A DNA stretch of 64,000 bases from Aridibacter famidurans (GTDB lineage: Bacteria > Acidobacteriota > Blastocatellia > Pyrinomonadales > Pyrinomonadaceae). The notes under the pieces are model-generated. The model made no database searches. It saw nothing but the letters and a program-made list of their open reading frames with translations, and had not been told where the DNA came from. Numbering within the stretch: position 1 is the stretch's first letter; the number at the start of each line of letters is the position of its first letter. The stretch covers positions 47,020-111,019 of the forward strand of contig JAGFIQ010000085.1 in NCBI GenBank assembly GCA_024103495.1. Direction: 5' to 3'. Shown here piece after piece: positions 36,377 to 45,810 of this stretch. The translations under genes were made by a program, and so were the position numbers.

Positions 36377-39300
36377 ATGGGTTCCGACCGCTTTAAGAGA
36401 ATCGAGGAGATCTATCACGCAGCTCTGGAAAAGAGCGAGTCGGAGCGCCCAAGTTTTCTTAAAGAGCGCTGCGGCGACGACCCGGCTTTGAAACAAGAGG
36501 TCGAGGATCTCCTTCAGTTCGAGAAAATTCCGGACGCTCTGATCGACGGCTCCCCGGACCAACTTGCCGCCGAAATGCTGTTCTCGCCCGGACCTGAGCC
36601 CCCCGTTCCCAAGGCCATCGGCCGATACCGGATCGAGGAGCTGATCGGCGAGGGCGGTATGGGGAAGGTGTATCGATCCTATGACACACATCTGGCGCGA
36701 CAGGTCGCGCTCAAGGTTCTCGCTCCCGGAGCCGTGAAAGATGAAGACCGCGTGCAGAGGTTCATGCACGAGGCCCGGGCGGCTTCGGCACTGAATCACC
36801 CCCATATCCTCACAGTCTACGAACTCGGCGAAAGTGTGGACGAGGATGGCAGACCAGCCCATTACATATCGATGGAATTTGTCGAAGGCCGCACCTTTGA
36901 CGAGCTGATCTATTCGGGAACAGACCGCGACTCGGAGGTGCTCGGCTACCTCCTACAGGTCGCGAAGGGTCTCGCTAAGGCTCACGCTGCCGGAATCGTC
37001 CACCGAGACCTGAAACCGGAAAACATAATGGTCTCGATCGACGGATTCGCAAAGATCCTCGATTTCGGTCTTGCAAAACTTACGGATTCGGAGACCGTCC
37101 TCCACGACCTTCAAAAGCACAGATCGCGATCGGGAATGATCCTGGGCACGCTTGGCTACATGTCCCCGGAACAGGCACAGGGGAAGCGCGAGATCGATCA
37201 CAGGTCTGATATTTTCGCGTTCGGCTGCATTCTTTACGAGGTGATCGCAAAGAGAAAGGCGTTCGAATCCGACACCGCGATCGATTCGCTTCACAAGATC
37301 GTTCACAGTGATCCCGACCCCTTGGCTGAACTGGCGCCCGCGATCTCCGTTGAGCTTTCGGAGCTTGTATCGGACTGTCTGCGAAAGTCGCCCGATGAAA
37401 GGCCGTCGAGCATTGCGGAGGTCGCCGAGCGTCTCGAACAACTCGCTGCGGGCACCTCCGGAGCGTTCCTGGAAGCCATTCCTTCCTCCGACGCAAAAAC
37501 GATGATCCGGGACAAGGCGTCGACTCAGGCGGGCGGTTCACAGTCCTTCTCCGGTCAGCGCCGCCAGGTGACGGCGATGTTCGTGGACGCCTCCGCGATC
37601 GGGGATCTACTTGATGACTTTGAGCCGGAGGAGTCCCTGGAGATCATGAACGAACTCTGGGACTTGCTTGACAAAAGGGTCACCGAAGGCGGAGGCAAGA
37701 TCGGCGAGCGCCTTGCCGGCACCGGGCTGGCGATATGGGGCTCGGAAAGGACAAGCGAGAGCGATCCCGAGAATGCCGTCCGGACTGCTCTCGATCTGCA
37801 GCGATGCGTCGCGGAGTATTTTGAAGACTGCCTATCCCCAAAACTCGGTCTGTCGGAAACGGAGGTCGAGCAACTCGGGCGGGCGAGTTTTCTGAAGGCC
37901 GGGATAAGCACCGGCACAGTACTCGTCGGCAACAGCAGCGACACGGGCGAGTTTCTGACGACGGGCACGGCGGTGAACTCGGCCAAGCGACTTCTGTCGA
38001 GGTCTATGCCCGGGGAGGTCCTGATCTCCCACGACACTTACCGCCACGTCCGCGGGGTCTTCAAGGTGACAGAAGCGGACTTCAAGACCGGAACTCCGCT
38101 TTCGCCCGGCGTCCGGAAGACGAAGACGTATTCTGTAGCCGGCGTAAAACCAAGGTCATTCCGGATGGGGACCCGCGGCGTCGAGGGGATAGAGACGCAG
38201 TTGATCGGCCGAGACGCGGAACTGATTAAGCTTCAGGGAGCGCTCGAGGCCGCGGCGGAAGACAAAGAGTTCCAGGTGGTAACGATCGTCGGGGAGGCCG
38301 GACTCGGCAAATCGAGGCTCTTGTTCGAGTTTCACGACCGGCTCGAACTCTCCGACGACAAGTTTTACTTCTTCGCGGCAAGGGCCTTGGAGTCGATGCG
38401 CGAGACGCCTTTCTCTCTGGCGAGAGAATTGTTCTCGTTCAGGTTCGAGATCGAGGATAGTGATCCCGCGGAAACGGCGCGAGAGAAATTTGTTCGCGGC
38501 ATTTCCGACCTTGTGGACGGAGCCGATAGCGGTTTCGGCGAGCCTTCCCAGGTGGAGATGAAAACAGCGTTCATCGGCCATCTGATCGGCTTCGACTTTG
38601 CACGATCGCCCTACTTGAAGGACATAGTCGACGACGAAAAGCAGATCCAGGAGCGTGCCCTTCTCTATTCCGCACAGTTTTTCGAGGCGGTCTCAAACAA
38701 GTATCCAGCGGTTATCTACCTCGATGATCTCCACTGGGCGGACGATGAGTCGGTCAATTTCTTCGATCATGTCGCCACTGAATGCGCAGATTCTCCGATC
38801 CTGATGATCGAACTCACGCGGCCCCTGCTCTTCGAGTCCAGACCACACCGGGGAGAAGGAATGGACAATCGGCTGCGCCTGGACCTTCAGCCGCTCACCA
38901 AGCGCGATAGCAGCAAGCTTGCAGCGGAGATCCTTCAGAAAGCGGAAGACGTGCCGGACGAGCTTCTCGCACTGCTCGTTTCAAACACGGAAGGCAATCC
39001 GTTCTATGTCGAAGAACTTGTAAAGATGCTGATCGAACAGTCAGTCATCGATGCCTCGGGCGATTCGTGGACGACCGATCCGGCAAGGCTTGGCGAGATA
39101 TCAGTCCCATCGACTCTCACAGGCGTTTTGCAGTCGCGACTCGACCGGCTGTCACCGCGGGAAATGCGTGTTCTCCAGAGGGCGTCGGTCATCGGACGGG
39201 ATTTCTGGGACACGGGGCTGACGGGTTTCGAATCCGGCGTCAACATTCCGACCATCCTCGAGTCGCTTCGCCGGAAAGAGATTCTCTTTCGAAAAGAACG

Positions 39301-40801
39301 CTCGACCTTTGGAGATTCCGTCGAGTTCGTTTTCAAGCATGCACTTTTGAGGGATGTGACGTACGAAACGCTCCTGATCGAGGAACGCCGCAAGTGGCAT
39401 CGCGAGACAGCGGAATGGCTGGCGGAAGCGAAGGACAGGCGACGCAACGAGTATCTGGCTCTTATCGCCGAGCATTTTGAGAAGGGAGCGAGTCCGGAGA
39501 TGTCGGCTGTATGGTACCTGAGAGCTGCCGACCAGGCACGGCGGACCCACGCTCTTGAGACGGCGGAAAGGCTATATCTCAAGGTCCTCAAGATCGTCGA
39601 CCAACTGGGTGAAGGGACAGGAGAAAGCGGGATCGATCCGGAAGATGTGATGAACTGCCGGCAAAGCCTGGGGATTGTGTTTCACGCCCAGGCACGCTTT
39701 AAGGACGCGATCGGGATGTTCGAGGATCTGCTTGATCTGGCAAAGCGCCTCGCGAGCGAGCGATGGCAGGCGGAGGCATACTGGGGACTAAGCTTCTCGC
39801 AGTTTGATTCGGGCGACAGCCGGCGTTCGTTGAAAAGCGCGGAAGAGGCAGTCCGCCTTGCCCGCGATTGTGGACGAGCAGACGGCGACGACGCGATCAC
39901 GCTTCAGGCGAAAGGCCTGTTTCGCCAGGGTCGTGCATTGATATCCCTGGGAAGGTTCGAAGAGGCGATACGGATAGCCGGGGATTCCTTGAAGTTGCTG
40001 GACATAGTCGGTGAAGGAGCTGCCGCAATAAAAGCAAACAGCCTTCACCTTCTCGCGGCCGCAAATATGTTTCTCGGCCGTTTTAAGGAGGCTTCGGAAT
40101 ACGAACGGCTCGAGGTCGAGCTGTCGAGAGAGATCGGCGACCTTAAAACACTCGGTAACGGGCTCAACAGCCTGGGCTTCCAGGCTTATATGCAGGGGGA
40201 CGGCGAAAGGGCGATCGGGTTTTATTCGGAGGCTCTCGAGATCGCGCGCGAGATCGGCAATAAGAGCAGCGAGATAATGGTCACGAGCAACATCAACGGG
40301 GCGAAGGTCTTGCTGGGGGAATATGCTGCCGCAGAAAGGGAGTTGAAAGGCCTGATCGCGGGGATCGGCGATGAAGGCCACTTTCTTGTTCCGGAGATGC
40401 GCCGCTTCCTTACGGAAGCTCAGATCGGGCAGGAAAAGTACGACGAGGCTTTGGACTCGGCCCGACGATCTCTGGAACTGTCGATGGACAACGAGAACCG
40501 TGAGACGCTGGGGGAGGCCTGGCGCGTCCTCGGAATCATCTCATCGTGCCTGAATGACGATGTCGCGTTGAAGGGAGAAACGCTTGCGGCCGTCGATTGC
40601 TTCGAGAAAGCGCTGTCGATCTTTGAGGAACTTGGCATGGAGGCGAATCTGGCGCAGGCCCTCGACAACTTCGCGCTCCACTGTGCGCGGAACGGCGATG
40701 ATGAGAGGGTTCGGGCGCTTTCGGAACGCGAAAAGGAGATCTCGGAACGGCTTGAACTGAATACGTCGGCAAAGAGCCCCTATTTCAGCGTGGGACGGTA
40801 G
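36377..40801 (+). CDS. Ser/Thr protein kinase-cyclase homology-AAA ATPase-TPR fusion protein
   Basis: 1,474 aa from ATG 36377; a GTG at 36308 lies inside the sigma-factor remnant and is rejected. Kinase domain ~84-360: glycine loop GEGGMGKVY (91-99), Lys113, HRDLKPEN with Asp211, DFG Asp229, so catalytically complete. Class III cyclase homology domain ~396-590 (QVTAMFVDASAIG, GTAVNSAKRLLS): the second metal Asp of the usual GDG motif is Thr (LAGTGLAIWG), so probably inactive. AAA-type ATPase from ~607: Walker A GEAGLGKSR, Walker B VIYLDDLHWAD. The rest is TPR-like helices. Without signal peptide or membrane helix, it is a cytosolic signalling hub in the AfsR/MalT-like STAND style. Confidence 0.92.
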   Translation: MGSDRFKRIEEIYHAALEKSESERPSFLKERCGDDPALKQEVEDLLQFEKIPDALIDGSPDQLAAEMLFSPGPEPPVPKAIGRYRIEELIGEGGMGKVYRSYDTHLARQVALKVLAPGAVKDEDRVQRFMHEARAASALNHPHILTVYELGESVDEDGRPAHYISMEFVEGRTFDELIYSGTDRDSEVLGYLLQVAKGLAKAHAAGIVHRDLKPENIMVSIDGFAKILDFGLAKLTDSETVLHDLQKHRSRSGMILGTLGYMSPEQAQGKREIDHRSDIFAFGCILYEVIAKRKAFESDTAIDSLHKIVHSDPDPLAELAPAISVELSELVSDCLRKSPDERPSSIAEVAERLEQLAAGTSGAFLEAIPSSDAKTMIRDKASTQAGGSQSFSGQRRQVTAMFVDASAIGDLLDDFEPEESLEIMNELWDLLDKRVTEGGGKIGERLAGTGLAIWGSERTSESDPENAVRTALDLQRCVAEYFEDCLSPKLGLSETEVEQLGRASFLKAGISTGTVLVGNSSDTGEFLTTGTAVNSAKRLLSRSMPGEVLISHDTYRHVRGVFKVTEADFKTGTPLSPGVRKTKTYSVAGVKPRSFRMGTRGVEGIETQLIGRDAELIKLQGALEAAAEDKEFQVVTIVGEAGLGKSRLLFEFHDRLELSDDKFYFFAARALESMRETPFSLARELFSFRFEIEDSDPAETAREKFVRGISDLVDGADSGFGEPSQVEMKTAFIGHLIGFDFARSPYLKDIVDDEKQIQERALLYSAQFFEAVSNKYPAVIYLDDLHWADDESVNFFDHVATECADSPILMIELTRPLLFESRPHRGEGMDNRLRLDLQPLTKRDSSKLAAEILQKAEDVPDELLALLVSNTEGNPFYVEELVKMLIEQSVIDASGDSWTTDPARLGEISVPSTLTGVLQSRLDRLSPREMRVLQRASVIGRDFWDTGLTGFESGVNIPTILESLRRKEILFRKERSTFGDSVEFVFKHALLRDVTYETLLIEERRKWHRETAEWLAEAKDRRRNEYLALIAEHFEKGASPEMSAVWYLRAADQARRTHALETAERLYLKVLKIVDQLGEGTGESGIDPEDVMNCRQSLGIVFHAQARFKDAIGMFEDLLDLAKRLASERWQAEAYWGLSFSQFDSGDSRRSLKSAEEAVRLARDCGRADGDDAITLQAKGLFRQGRALISLGRFEEAIRIAGDSLKLLDIVGEGAAAIKANSLHLLAAANMFLGRFKEASEYERLEVELSREIGDLKTLGNGLNSLGFQAYMQGDGERAIGFYSEALEIAREIGNKSSEIMVTSNINGAKVLLGEYAAAERELKGLIAGIGDEGHFLVPEMRRFLTEAQIGQEKYDEALDSARRSLELSMDNENRETLGEAWRVLGIISSCLNDDVALKGETLAAVDCFEKALSIFEELGMEANLAQALDNFALHCARNGDDERVRALSEREKEISERLELNTSAKSPYFSVGR

Positions 40802-40947
40802 CTCCGTCGAAAGAATGCCCGCGGGCTCCGTAGGAGCCAAATGTTTGTAGGAAGGCGGGATGGGTTTGAACCAGAGTAGCTGTCTGAAAAGGCGGCCCGG
40901 CTAACCGCAATATCTTAGAAATTCGAACGGCGCGAATACTCCAGCTT
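40802..40947. repeat. GGCTCCGTAGGAGCC-type repeat and GGCTGTCTGAAAAGG motif
   Basis: GGGCTCCGTAGGAGCCAAAT (40825-40844) with TGTTTGTAGGAAGGCGGGAT after it, then GCTGTCTGAAAAGGCGGCC (40882-40900). Both are dispersed motifs. No gene. Confidence 0.7.
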
Positions 40948-41086
40948 TAAGTTGCCCCCCGCTTCAGCGGGGGGACTAGCGGCCAGAAACTAGTCTCCAG
41001 GGGCTTCAGCCCCAGATTCAGCCGGCTGAAGCCGGCAAAGATCGCAGGTGGTCCGTGGTCCCCCCGCTAAAGCGGGGGGCAACTTA
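40948..41086. repeat. 139-bp nested-palindrome element, copy B
   Basis: Ends TAAGTTGCCCCCCGCTT at the left and AAGCGGGGGGCAACTTA at the right, as inverted repeats. Interior palindromes are CCGCTTCAGCGG, GGGGCTTCAGCCCC and GCCGGCTGAAGCCGGC. Same plan and almost the same length as copies A and C. Confidence 0.9.
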
Positions 41087-41332
41087 TCGTCGTCTTTCCG
41101 ACGGAAAATTGCTGAACGGAAACGGGAAGTTCCAGATGTGCTTTCCAGACATCGCGCTCCTGACGAAGCGCCTAACCTTTCACGCGCCATCTTGCTATTA
41201 ACATAAGGCGCCGATGGCGCCGAATAGCGGACCATATCGCAGGGGCCTTCCATTCTCAGTTCTCAGTCCTTTCTTCTCAGTCCTCGCAGTAGCCCTCCCT
41301 CACGGTCGGGCTTCTGACACGGCTCACCGCTT
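41087..41332. repeat. Paralogous flank of copy B
   Basis: 41087-41235 parallels 35908-36050 (GACGGAAAATTGCTGAACGG, GCTTTCCAGACATCGCGCTCC, GCGCCATCTTGCTATTAAC). After it come CAGTTCTCAGTCCTTTCTTC words and no gene. Confidence 0.65.
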
Positions 41333-41385
41333 ACTCTTCGAACCTTGAACTTCGAACCTTGAACCTTGAACCTGGAACCTTGAAC
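41333..41385. repeat. GAACCTT/GAACCTG heptamer array
   Basis: About seven heptamers of the CTTCGAA/CCTTGAA/CCTGGAA type, directly beyond the stop codon of the M14 peptidase. Confidence 0.82.
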
Positions 41386-44085
41386 CTACTGTTTCCCGTA
41401 CGTGTCCGCCTGCGCAGAGCGGCGGAAGATCGCGTTCAGAAGCATCACGTTCAGGCCGTCTAGGTAAGCACGGATCGTCGGGTCCTGCGTAAAACCGATC
41501 ACATTGCCCCGGCCCGACGGCTGGACCACGACGAAGGGCTTGAACGCCAGTTGCTTCCGGGTCTCTTCCCACATATACCCGCTCGCGAGCAAATCGTCGG
41601 GACCCGTGAAGTAAGCGGCATTCGTTCCGCTGTCCATCTCGATCGGGGTGAAGATCGTATTGCCCCGGAAGATCGCGTTGACCGTATCCTGTACTCCCGC
41701 CGTCACCCAGTGATCGGGATCGGTCTTCGCCGTTACAAGCACGCCGGCCACCGCATCGGGCGAAGACACATCCGCCTCGATCAGGTCCTTGAACTGCTCT
41801 TCGCTCGTGATCAGCTTTCCGGGAACTCTCGCAGAGGGCTCCGAGGGCTTTCCTTCCGCCACAGGCTTGCCGTCTTTGTCAGTTCTTACAGCATTCTCCC
41901 TGGAAACGGCGAGCATTCCGGTCTTCGGATCGGCGAGGAAAGAAACCGCCCCGCTCCCGAGACCGATCAGAGTCCCGCCTCCGGCCACCCAGTCCTTCAA
42001 CCGATCGACGCCCCCGCCCAGCACACGCGAGTACCCGAACCCGTCGGGCAGAATGATCACGTCGAAATGGGCTATGTCGCGGGAACCGAGTTGCGCCGTC
42101 CTGACGGGCGTCACCGGAAATCCGTACTGCCTTTCGAGAATAAACCGCGTCTGGCCGGCCGAGTACGAAGAAGTCGGTTCGTCCCAGGCAAGCGCCACTT
42201 TCGGCTTCTTGATCTCAACGACGTTGTCGCTTCCGAAATTGACTCCCGATTCGACCCAGGACGTGTCCGTACCAACCACTTCGGCGCCGGTCGTCCGGGC
42301 CAGATCGGTTATTGTCGAGCCAAAGCCTGAATGATTGTCGGCCGTTTTGATGATCAGCGTTCCGCGCGGATAGGTCCTTCCTTTCTGCACAAACTGCTTG
42401 TCCGCACTGTAGATCCGCAGCCCCTTTCGAAGCGCCCCCGTGAGGAGCTTTGCCGCCGCTGTCGTGCCCCACGGAACAAGGTAGCCGACCGAAGCGTTCC
42501 CGCCCGACACCGTGCCCGGGGTCACCGGCTGGGGAGCCGCCTCGCGGAACGAACCCGGTAATGCCTGGGAGCAGGAAACGGCTTCGACATTGAACATGAT
42601 CGGCAGAGACCACGCCGTGATGTCGTAGATCTCGTCCGGAAGGCCGATGGACCGGCGTCTTTCCTGTTCTTTCAGGAATGCTTCGGCCATCGGAACGTTC
42701 TTGTCCAGGAGATTCCTGATCAGCTTTCTTGCGGGCTGGGCGGTAGATACGCCGAACGAACCCGCCGGGTAGGAAACCCCGCAGACCGTTCCGGCAGAAG
42801 AGGTTTGCGACACCTCGACCCCCTGCTCGTGCAGAAGATTTGCAAGCTTGTCGACAAGCGAAGTGTCCCCTCTTCGCGGAAGAATGAAAGAGCGAACGGG
42901 GCCGGTCCGGCCTTCCTCCACCGAAGCCTTTGCGTGTTCATAGAAATCGCGGAGCAGGTTCTCGCGGTTTACGGCCGTAGTTTCCGCCGTCGAAACGGAA
43001 GCGACAAAGTGATGCCGCACGCTTTCCCGGAAATGCATCCGCTCGCCGTTGCTCTTCCGGACGACAAGGCCGCGGACCGAGGCCTGCTCATACGTCATCC
43101 CGACCGCGCCGTAGAGCATCGGCCAACTGTCGCCGTATCCCGGATACAAACCGTCAAACACTTCGCGCGTGTAGTAATCGAAGCCGAACCGGTCAAACCA
43201 CTTGGCGTTGTTCTTTCCGTAGGGGTCGGTGTTGCGGTGCTGCTGTTCCGTCTTGAACGGATTGTAGGGTTCCGCTTCGGGACCGAAATAGTAGGTCGAA
43301 TTCGTGCCCATTTCGTGAAGATCGACGAAAACGAGCGGCCACCATTCCTGAAGCGCCTTGATCCGTCCGACAGTCTCCGGCTGGGTCAAAGAGATCCAGT
43401 CGCGGTTCATGTCGAAGTAATAGTGGTTCGTCCTTCCGCCCGGCCAGGGCTCGTTGTGTTCCGCTGCGAGCTGGCTTTCCTGAGGCTCAAGGCCTTCCGC
43501 AATGTTGAAATTGTGGACGAACCGGTCACGCCCGTCGGGGTTCTGGGTCGGATCTATGAATACCACCGACTCAGCAAGTATCTTGTCCACGACCTCGCTC
43601 CCACGCGCCGCGAGCAGATGATACGCCGTCATCATCGCCGCGTCGGGCGACGAGATCTCGTTCCCGTGGACTCCGTAAGCGAGCCACGTCAGGCCGGGCA
43701 TCGATGAAATGATCTGCCTCGCTTCCGAATCTCCCGTCACACGCGGATCGGCAAGGCGTTTCATCGAACTGCTGATCGAGTCCAGCCTCGCGATGTTGGC
43801 CTCGGAGCCGACGGCGGCGTAGATCAGCTTTTTCCTCTCCCAGGTCTTCGCGTATTCGAAGAGCTTTATCTGTCCGGGCCTGGCCCGCTGGAGCGCTTCG
43901 AAATACTTCATCAGCTCCGAATGCGAAGCGATGCGCTCGCCGGGCTCGAAGCCAAGCACCTGCTTGGTGGTAGGAACGGACGGGTCGTACTGCGTCCCCG
44001 GCCAGAACTCAAAATTGTCCTGTCCGAATGCGAAGGTACCGAGACACAATAACAATGCGAAAGCGAACGTTACGGCTCTTTTCAT
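41386..44085 (-). CDS. Secreted M14-family zinc carboxypeptidase-like metallopeptidase
   Basis: 899 aa. Signal peptide MKRAVTFAFALLLCLGTFAFG. The M14 domain spans about 45-400 with zinc ligands His140 and Glu143 (YGVHGNEIS) and His257 (FVDLHEMG), plus the substrate-type motif QNPDGRDRF and YFDMNRDW. The C-terminal half (about 500-899) contains a glutamine-amidotransferase-like beta/alpha section (HFDVIILPDGFGY, GGGTLIGLGSGA), as in large M14 proteins of Acidobacteria and Bacteroidota. Likely an extracellular or periplasmic exopeptidase for nutrient peptides. Two CGGAAGATCGCGTT direct repeats near the 3' end encode the repeated word NAIFR. Divergent from the gene at 44269. Confidence 0.92.
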   Translation of the reverse strand: MKRAVTFAFALLLCLGTFAFGQDNFEFWPGTQYDPSVPTTKQVLGFEPGERIASHSELMKYFEALQRARPGQIKLFEYAKTWERKKLIYAAVGSEANIARLDSISSSMKRLADPRVTGDSEARQIISSMPGLTWLAYGVHGNEISSPDAAMMTAYHLLAARGSEVVDKILAESVVFIDPTQNPDGRDRFVHNFNIAEGLEPQESQLAAEHNEPWPGGRTNHYYFDMNRDWISLTQPETVGRIKALQEWWPLVFVDLHEMGTNSTYYFGPEAEPYNPFKTEQQHRNTDPYGKNNAKWFDRFGFDYYTREVFDGLYPGYGDSWPMLYGAVGMTYEQASVRGLVVRKSNGERMHFRESVRHHFVASVSTAETTAVNRENLLRDFYEHAKASVEEGRTGPVRSFILPRRGDTSLVDKLANLLHEQGVEVSQTSSAGTVCGVSYPAGSFGVSTAQPARKLIRNLLDKNVPMAEAFLKEQERRRSIGLPDEIYDITAWSLPIMFNVEAVSCSQALPGSFREAAPQPVTPGTVSGGNASVGYLVPWGTTAAAKLLTGALRKGLRIYSADKQFVQKGRTYPRGTLIIKTADNHSGFGSTITDLARTTGAEVVGTDTSWVESGVNFGSDNVVEIKKPKVALAWDEPTSSYSAGQTRFILERQYGFPVTPVRTAQLGSRDIAHFDVIILPDGFGYSRVLGGGVDRLKDWVAGGGTLIGLGSGAVSFLADPKTGMLAVSRENAVRTDKDGKPVAEGKPSEPSARVPGKLITSEEQFKDLIEADVSSPDAVAGVLVTAKTDPDHWVTAGVQDTVNAIFRGNTIFTPIEMDSGTNAAYFTGPDDLLASGYMWEETRKQLAFKPFVVVQPSGRGNVIGFTQDPTIRAYLDGLNVMLLNAIFRRSAQADTYGKQ

Positions 44086-44268
44086 CTTGTTCTCCGAATT
44101 GAACTTGGGGTGCTCAGATTTTATACCATTCGTTCGTACAGGTCACCAAACCGGCGTACGGCTCTCGGGAAATCACCTGTTGAGAGAGGCAAAGTTCGGT
44201 GCTAGTATTGTGTTGCCGCGTCAAATCATCCTCCTCAGTTTGTCAATTTCCACTATCGTTTGAAAACA

Positions 44269-45378
44269 ATGAGAATTCTGAACAGCAAAGTCGTTTTTGG
44301 GACCATTCTCGCGGTCATCCTTATAGGCTCCGGTTCGGCGTTCGCCCAAAGCGGCGCCCTGAATCTTGGCCAGATCCTCTCCGAGCTTCAGGCGGATAGC
44401 GCGGTTATCACGCTCGCGCAGAAGAACGACGCCATCATCAAGTCTGTCCAGCAGAGGGGAGTCACTTTCACTCTGAACGCCGAGATCGAGAAGGAACTTC
44501 GTAGCGCCGGCGCTTCCAATGCTCTGATCCAGGCGATCAGATCAAAGGCTCCCGGCGGCGCGACCTCAGATACAGTTACCGGAAAAGCGACCCTCAACAG
44601 TCCTTTCAAGCTCGTCCCCAACATTACGCAGGAGGGCATCCGGGGAATGCAGATAGTGGCGAACTTCAGTGTCGAAGGAATGAAGGACACATCATCCGAC
44701 ATCGTCTACCGATTCCAGAAGGACGGCGAGTTCATGAAGGGTAAATCGAAGGAGTACTCGACGCAGGCGGGCGATCTATCCGCGCGCAGGCTCCTTAAGC
44801 CGGCGTACGACGTTACGGTCTATAAGGATCTCGAAGCGTTTATTCCTTACAGCGAGTTCGGCCTTGCGCCGGGCACCTATTCCCTGAAGCTGGACGCGGA
44901 TGTGATAATGCGCGACGGAAAGCTCGTCAAGCACCTCACCTTGCAGGATGTGAGCGTGACGATTCCTTCCGTGACCGTCTCAGGGGCAAACGCGACGTTC
45001 GAGAAGATCTGGATCGATTACAACGTCAATCAAGGAGGCCAGCTCGGGATGGTCGTCCACGTGACGGCGGTCTTGAACGGGTTGAACGGGAAAGAGGCTT
45101 ACCTGCAACTCTTGTTCGAGAAGGACGACGGCACTCGGCTGAACGGCTCGACGACCCAGTTCAAGAGTCCGAGCGGACAGACGGCGGGCTATTCAAGCCT
45201 GAAGCCGATCTACAATTCCGCGCGGTTCAACGACATCAAGATCTTCGTACCTTACAGCGAGTTCAATCTGCCGGTCGGCAAACATTTGTTAAAGATACAC
45301 GCTGACGTCGTAAACCCGGATTACACAGCCATATCGCACCTTACGTACTACGACTTCGAGTACACGAGGAACAGATAG
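44269..45378 (+). CDS. Secreted protein with two homologous beta-rich repeats
   Basis: 369 aa from ATG 44269 (a TTG three codons earlier is possible). Signal peptide to about residue 27 (SAFAQS). A helical N-terminal module DAIIKSVQQRGVTFTLNAEI with LIQAIRSKAPGG precedes two ~115-residue domains that align with each other: YRFQKDGEF...FIPYSEFGLAPGTYSLKLDADV and LLFEKDDGT...FVPYSEFNLPVGKHLLKIHADV. An internal duplication of an adhesion or sensor-like beta sandwich is the best reading. Function unknown. It ends before an intrinsic terminator. Confidence 0.78.
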   Translation: MRILNSKVVFGTILAVILIGSGSAFAQSGALNLGQILSELQADSAVITLAQKNDAIIKSVQQRGVTFTLNAEIEKELRSAGASNALIQAIRSKAPGGATSDTVTGKATLNSPFKLVPNITQEGIRGMQIVANFSVEGMKDTSSDIVYRFQKDGEFMKGKSKEYSTQAGDLSARRLLKPAYDVTVYKDLEAFIPYSEFGLAPGTYSLKLDADVIMRDGKLVKHLTLQDVSVTIPSVTVSGANATFEKIWIDYNVNQGGQLGMVVHVTAVLNGLNGKEAYLQLLFEKDDGTRLNGSTTQFKSPSGQTAGYSSLKPIYNSARFNDIKIFVPYSEFNLPVGKHLLKIHADVVNPDYTAISHLTYYDFEYTRNR

Positions 45379-45408
45379 GGGCGGAATTCTCTTAAACGTG
45401 AAACAGCG

Positions 45409-45440
45409 GGCTGTCTGAGTAGGCAGCCTTTTCCTTTTTT
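45409..45440 (+). terminator. Intrinsic terminator after the two-repeat protein gene
   Basis: GGCTGTC (45409-45415) pairs with GGCAGCC (45422-45428, one G-U pair) around TGAGTA, then TTTTCCTTTTTT. Confidence 0.8.
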
Positions 45441-45556
45441 CGGTGCCGGATGCCTGCCGGGAGGAACTGAAAGTACGTCATTGAGGCTGTCTGAAAAGCA
45501 GTTCTCGACGCCGATCCAAATCGTTTCGCACGAAAGATCGCGTTTCCGGGATACAT
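45441..45556. other. Intergenic DNA with terminator-like motif fragment
   Basis: Contains GAGGCTGTCTGAAAAGC (45483-45499), a partial copy of the dispersed GGCTGTC motif. No gene. Confidence 0.5.
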
Positions 45557-45694
45557 CGGTTGCCCCCGGCTTCAGCCGGGGGTCAACCAGGTAAACAAAA
45601 CAGGACAGGGGCTTTAGCCCCGCGACAACCGGCTTCAGCCGGCGAAATGATCTGTTGGCTCTTTTGGTCCCGCCCGCCGAAGCGGCTGCAACCG
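45557..45694. repeat. 138-bp nested-palindrome element, copy C
   Basis: Left end CGGTTGCCCCCGGCTTCAGC, right end GCGGCTGCAACCG. Interior GGGGCTTTAGCCCC and CCGGCTTCAGCCGG. More diverged at the right inner arm (GCCCGCCGAAGCGGC) but the same plan and length class as A and B. Confidence 0.85.
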
Positions 45695-45810
45695 ACGATC
45701 GTGTCTCCGAAGATAAACTGCCGGATCAAGACCTGAGTTCTTACTTCAACCGTCCTCAGGGCCAACGTCATTCTCTCCATTCGTCCGTCACCAAAAGATG
45801 AATGGCCGGA

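Noticed and set aside
19403..45499. GGCTGTCTGAAAAGGCAGCC copies as an insertion sequence end
   Set aside because: The pieces act as simple terminator hairpins; no transposase and no consistent flanks.
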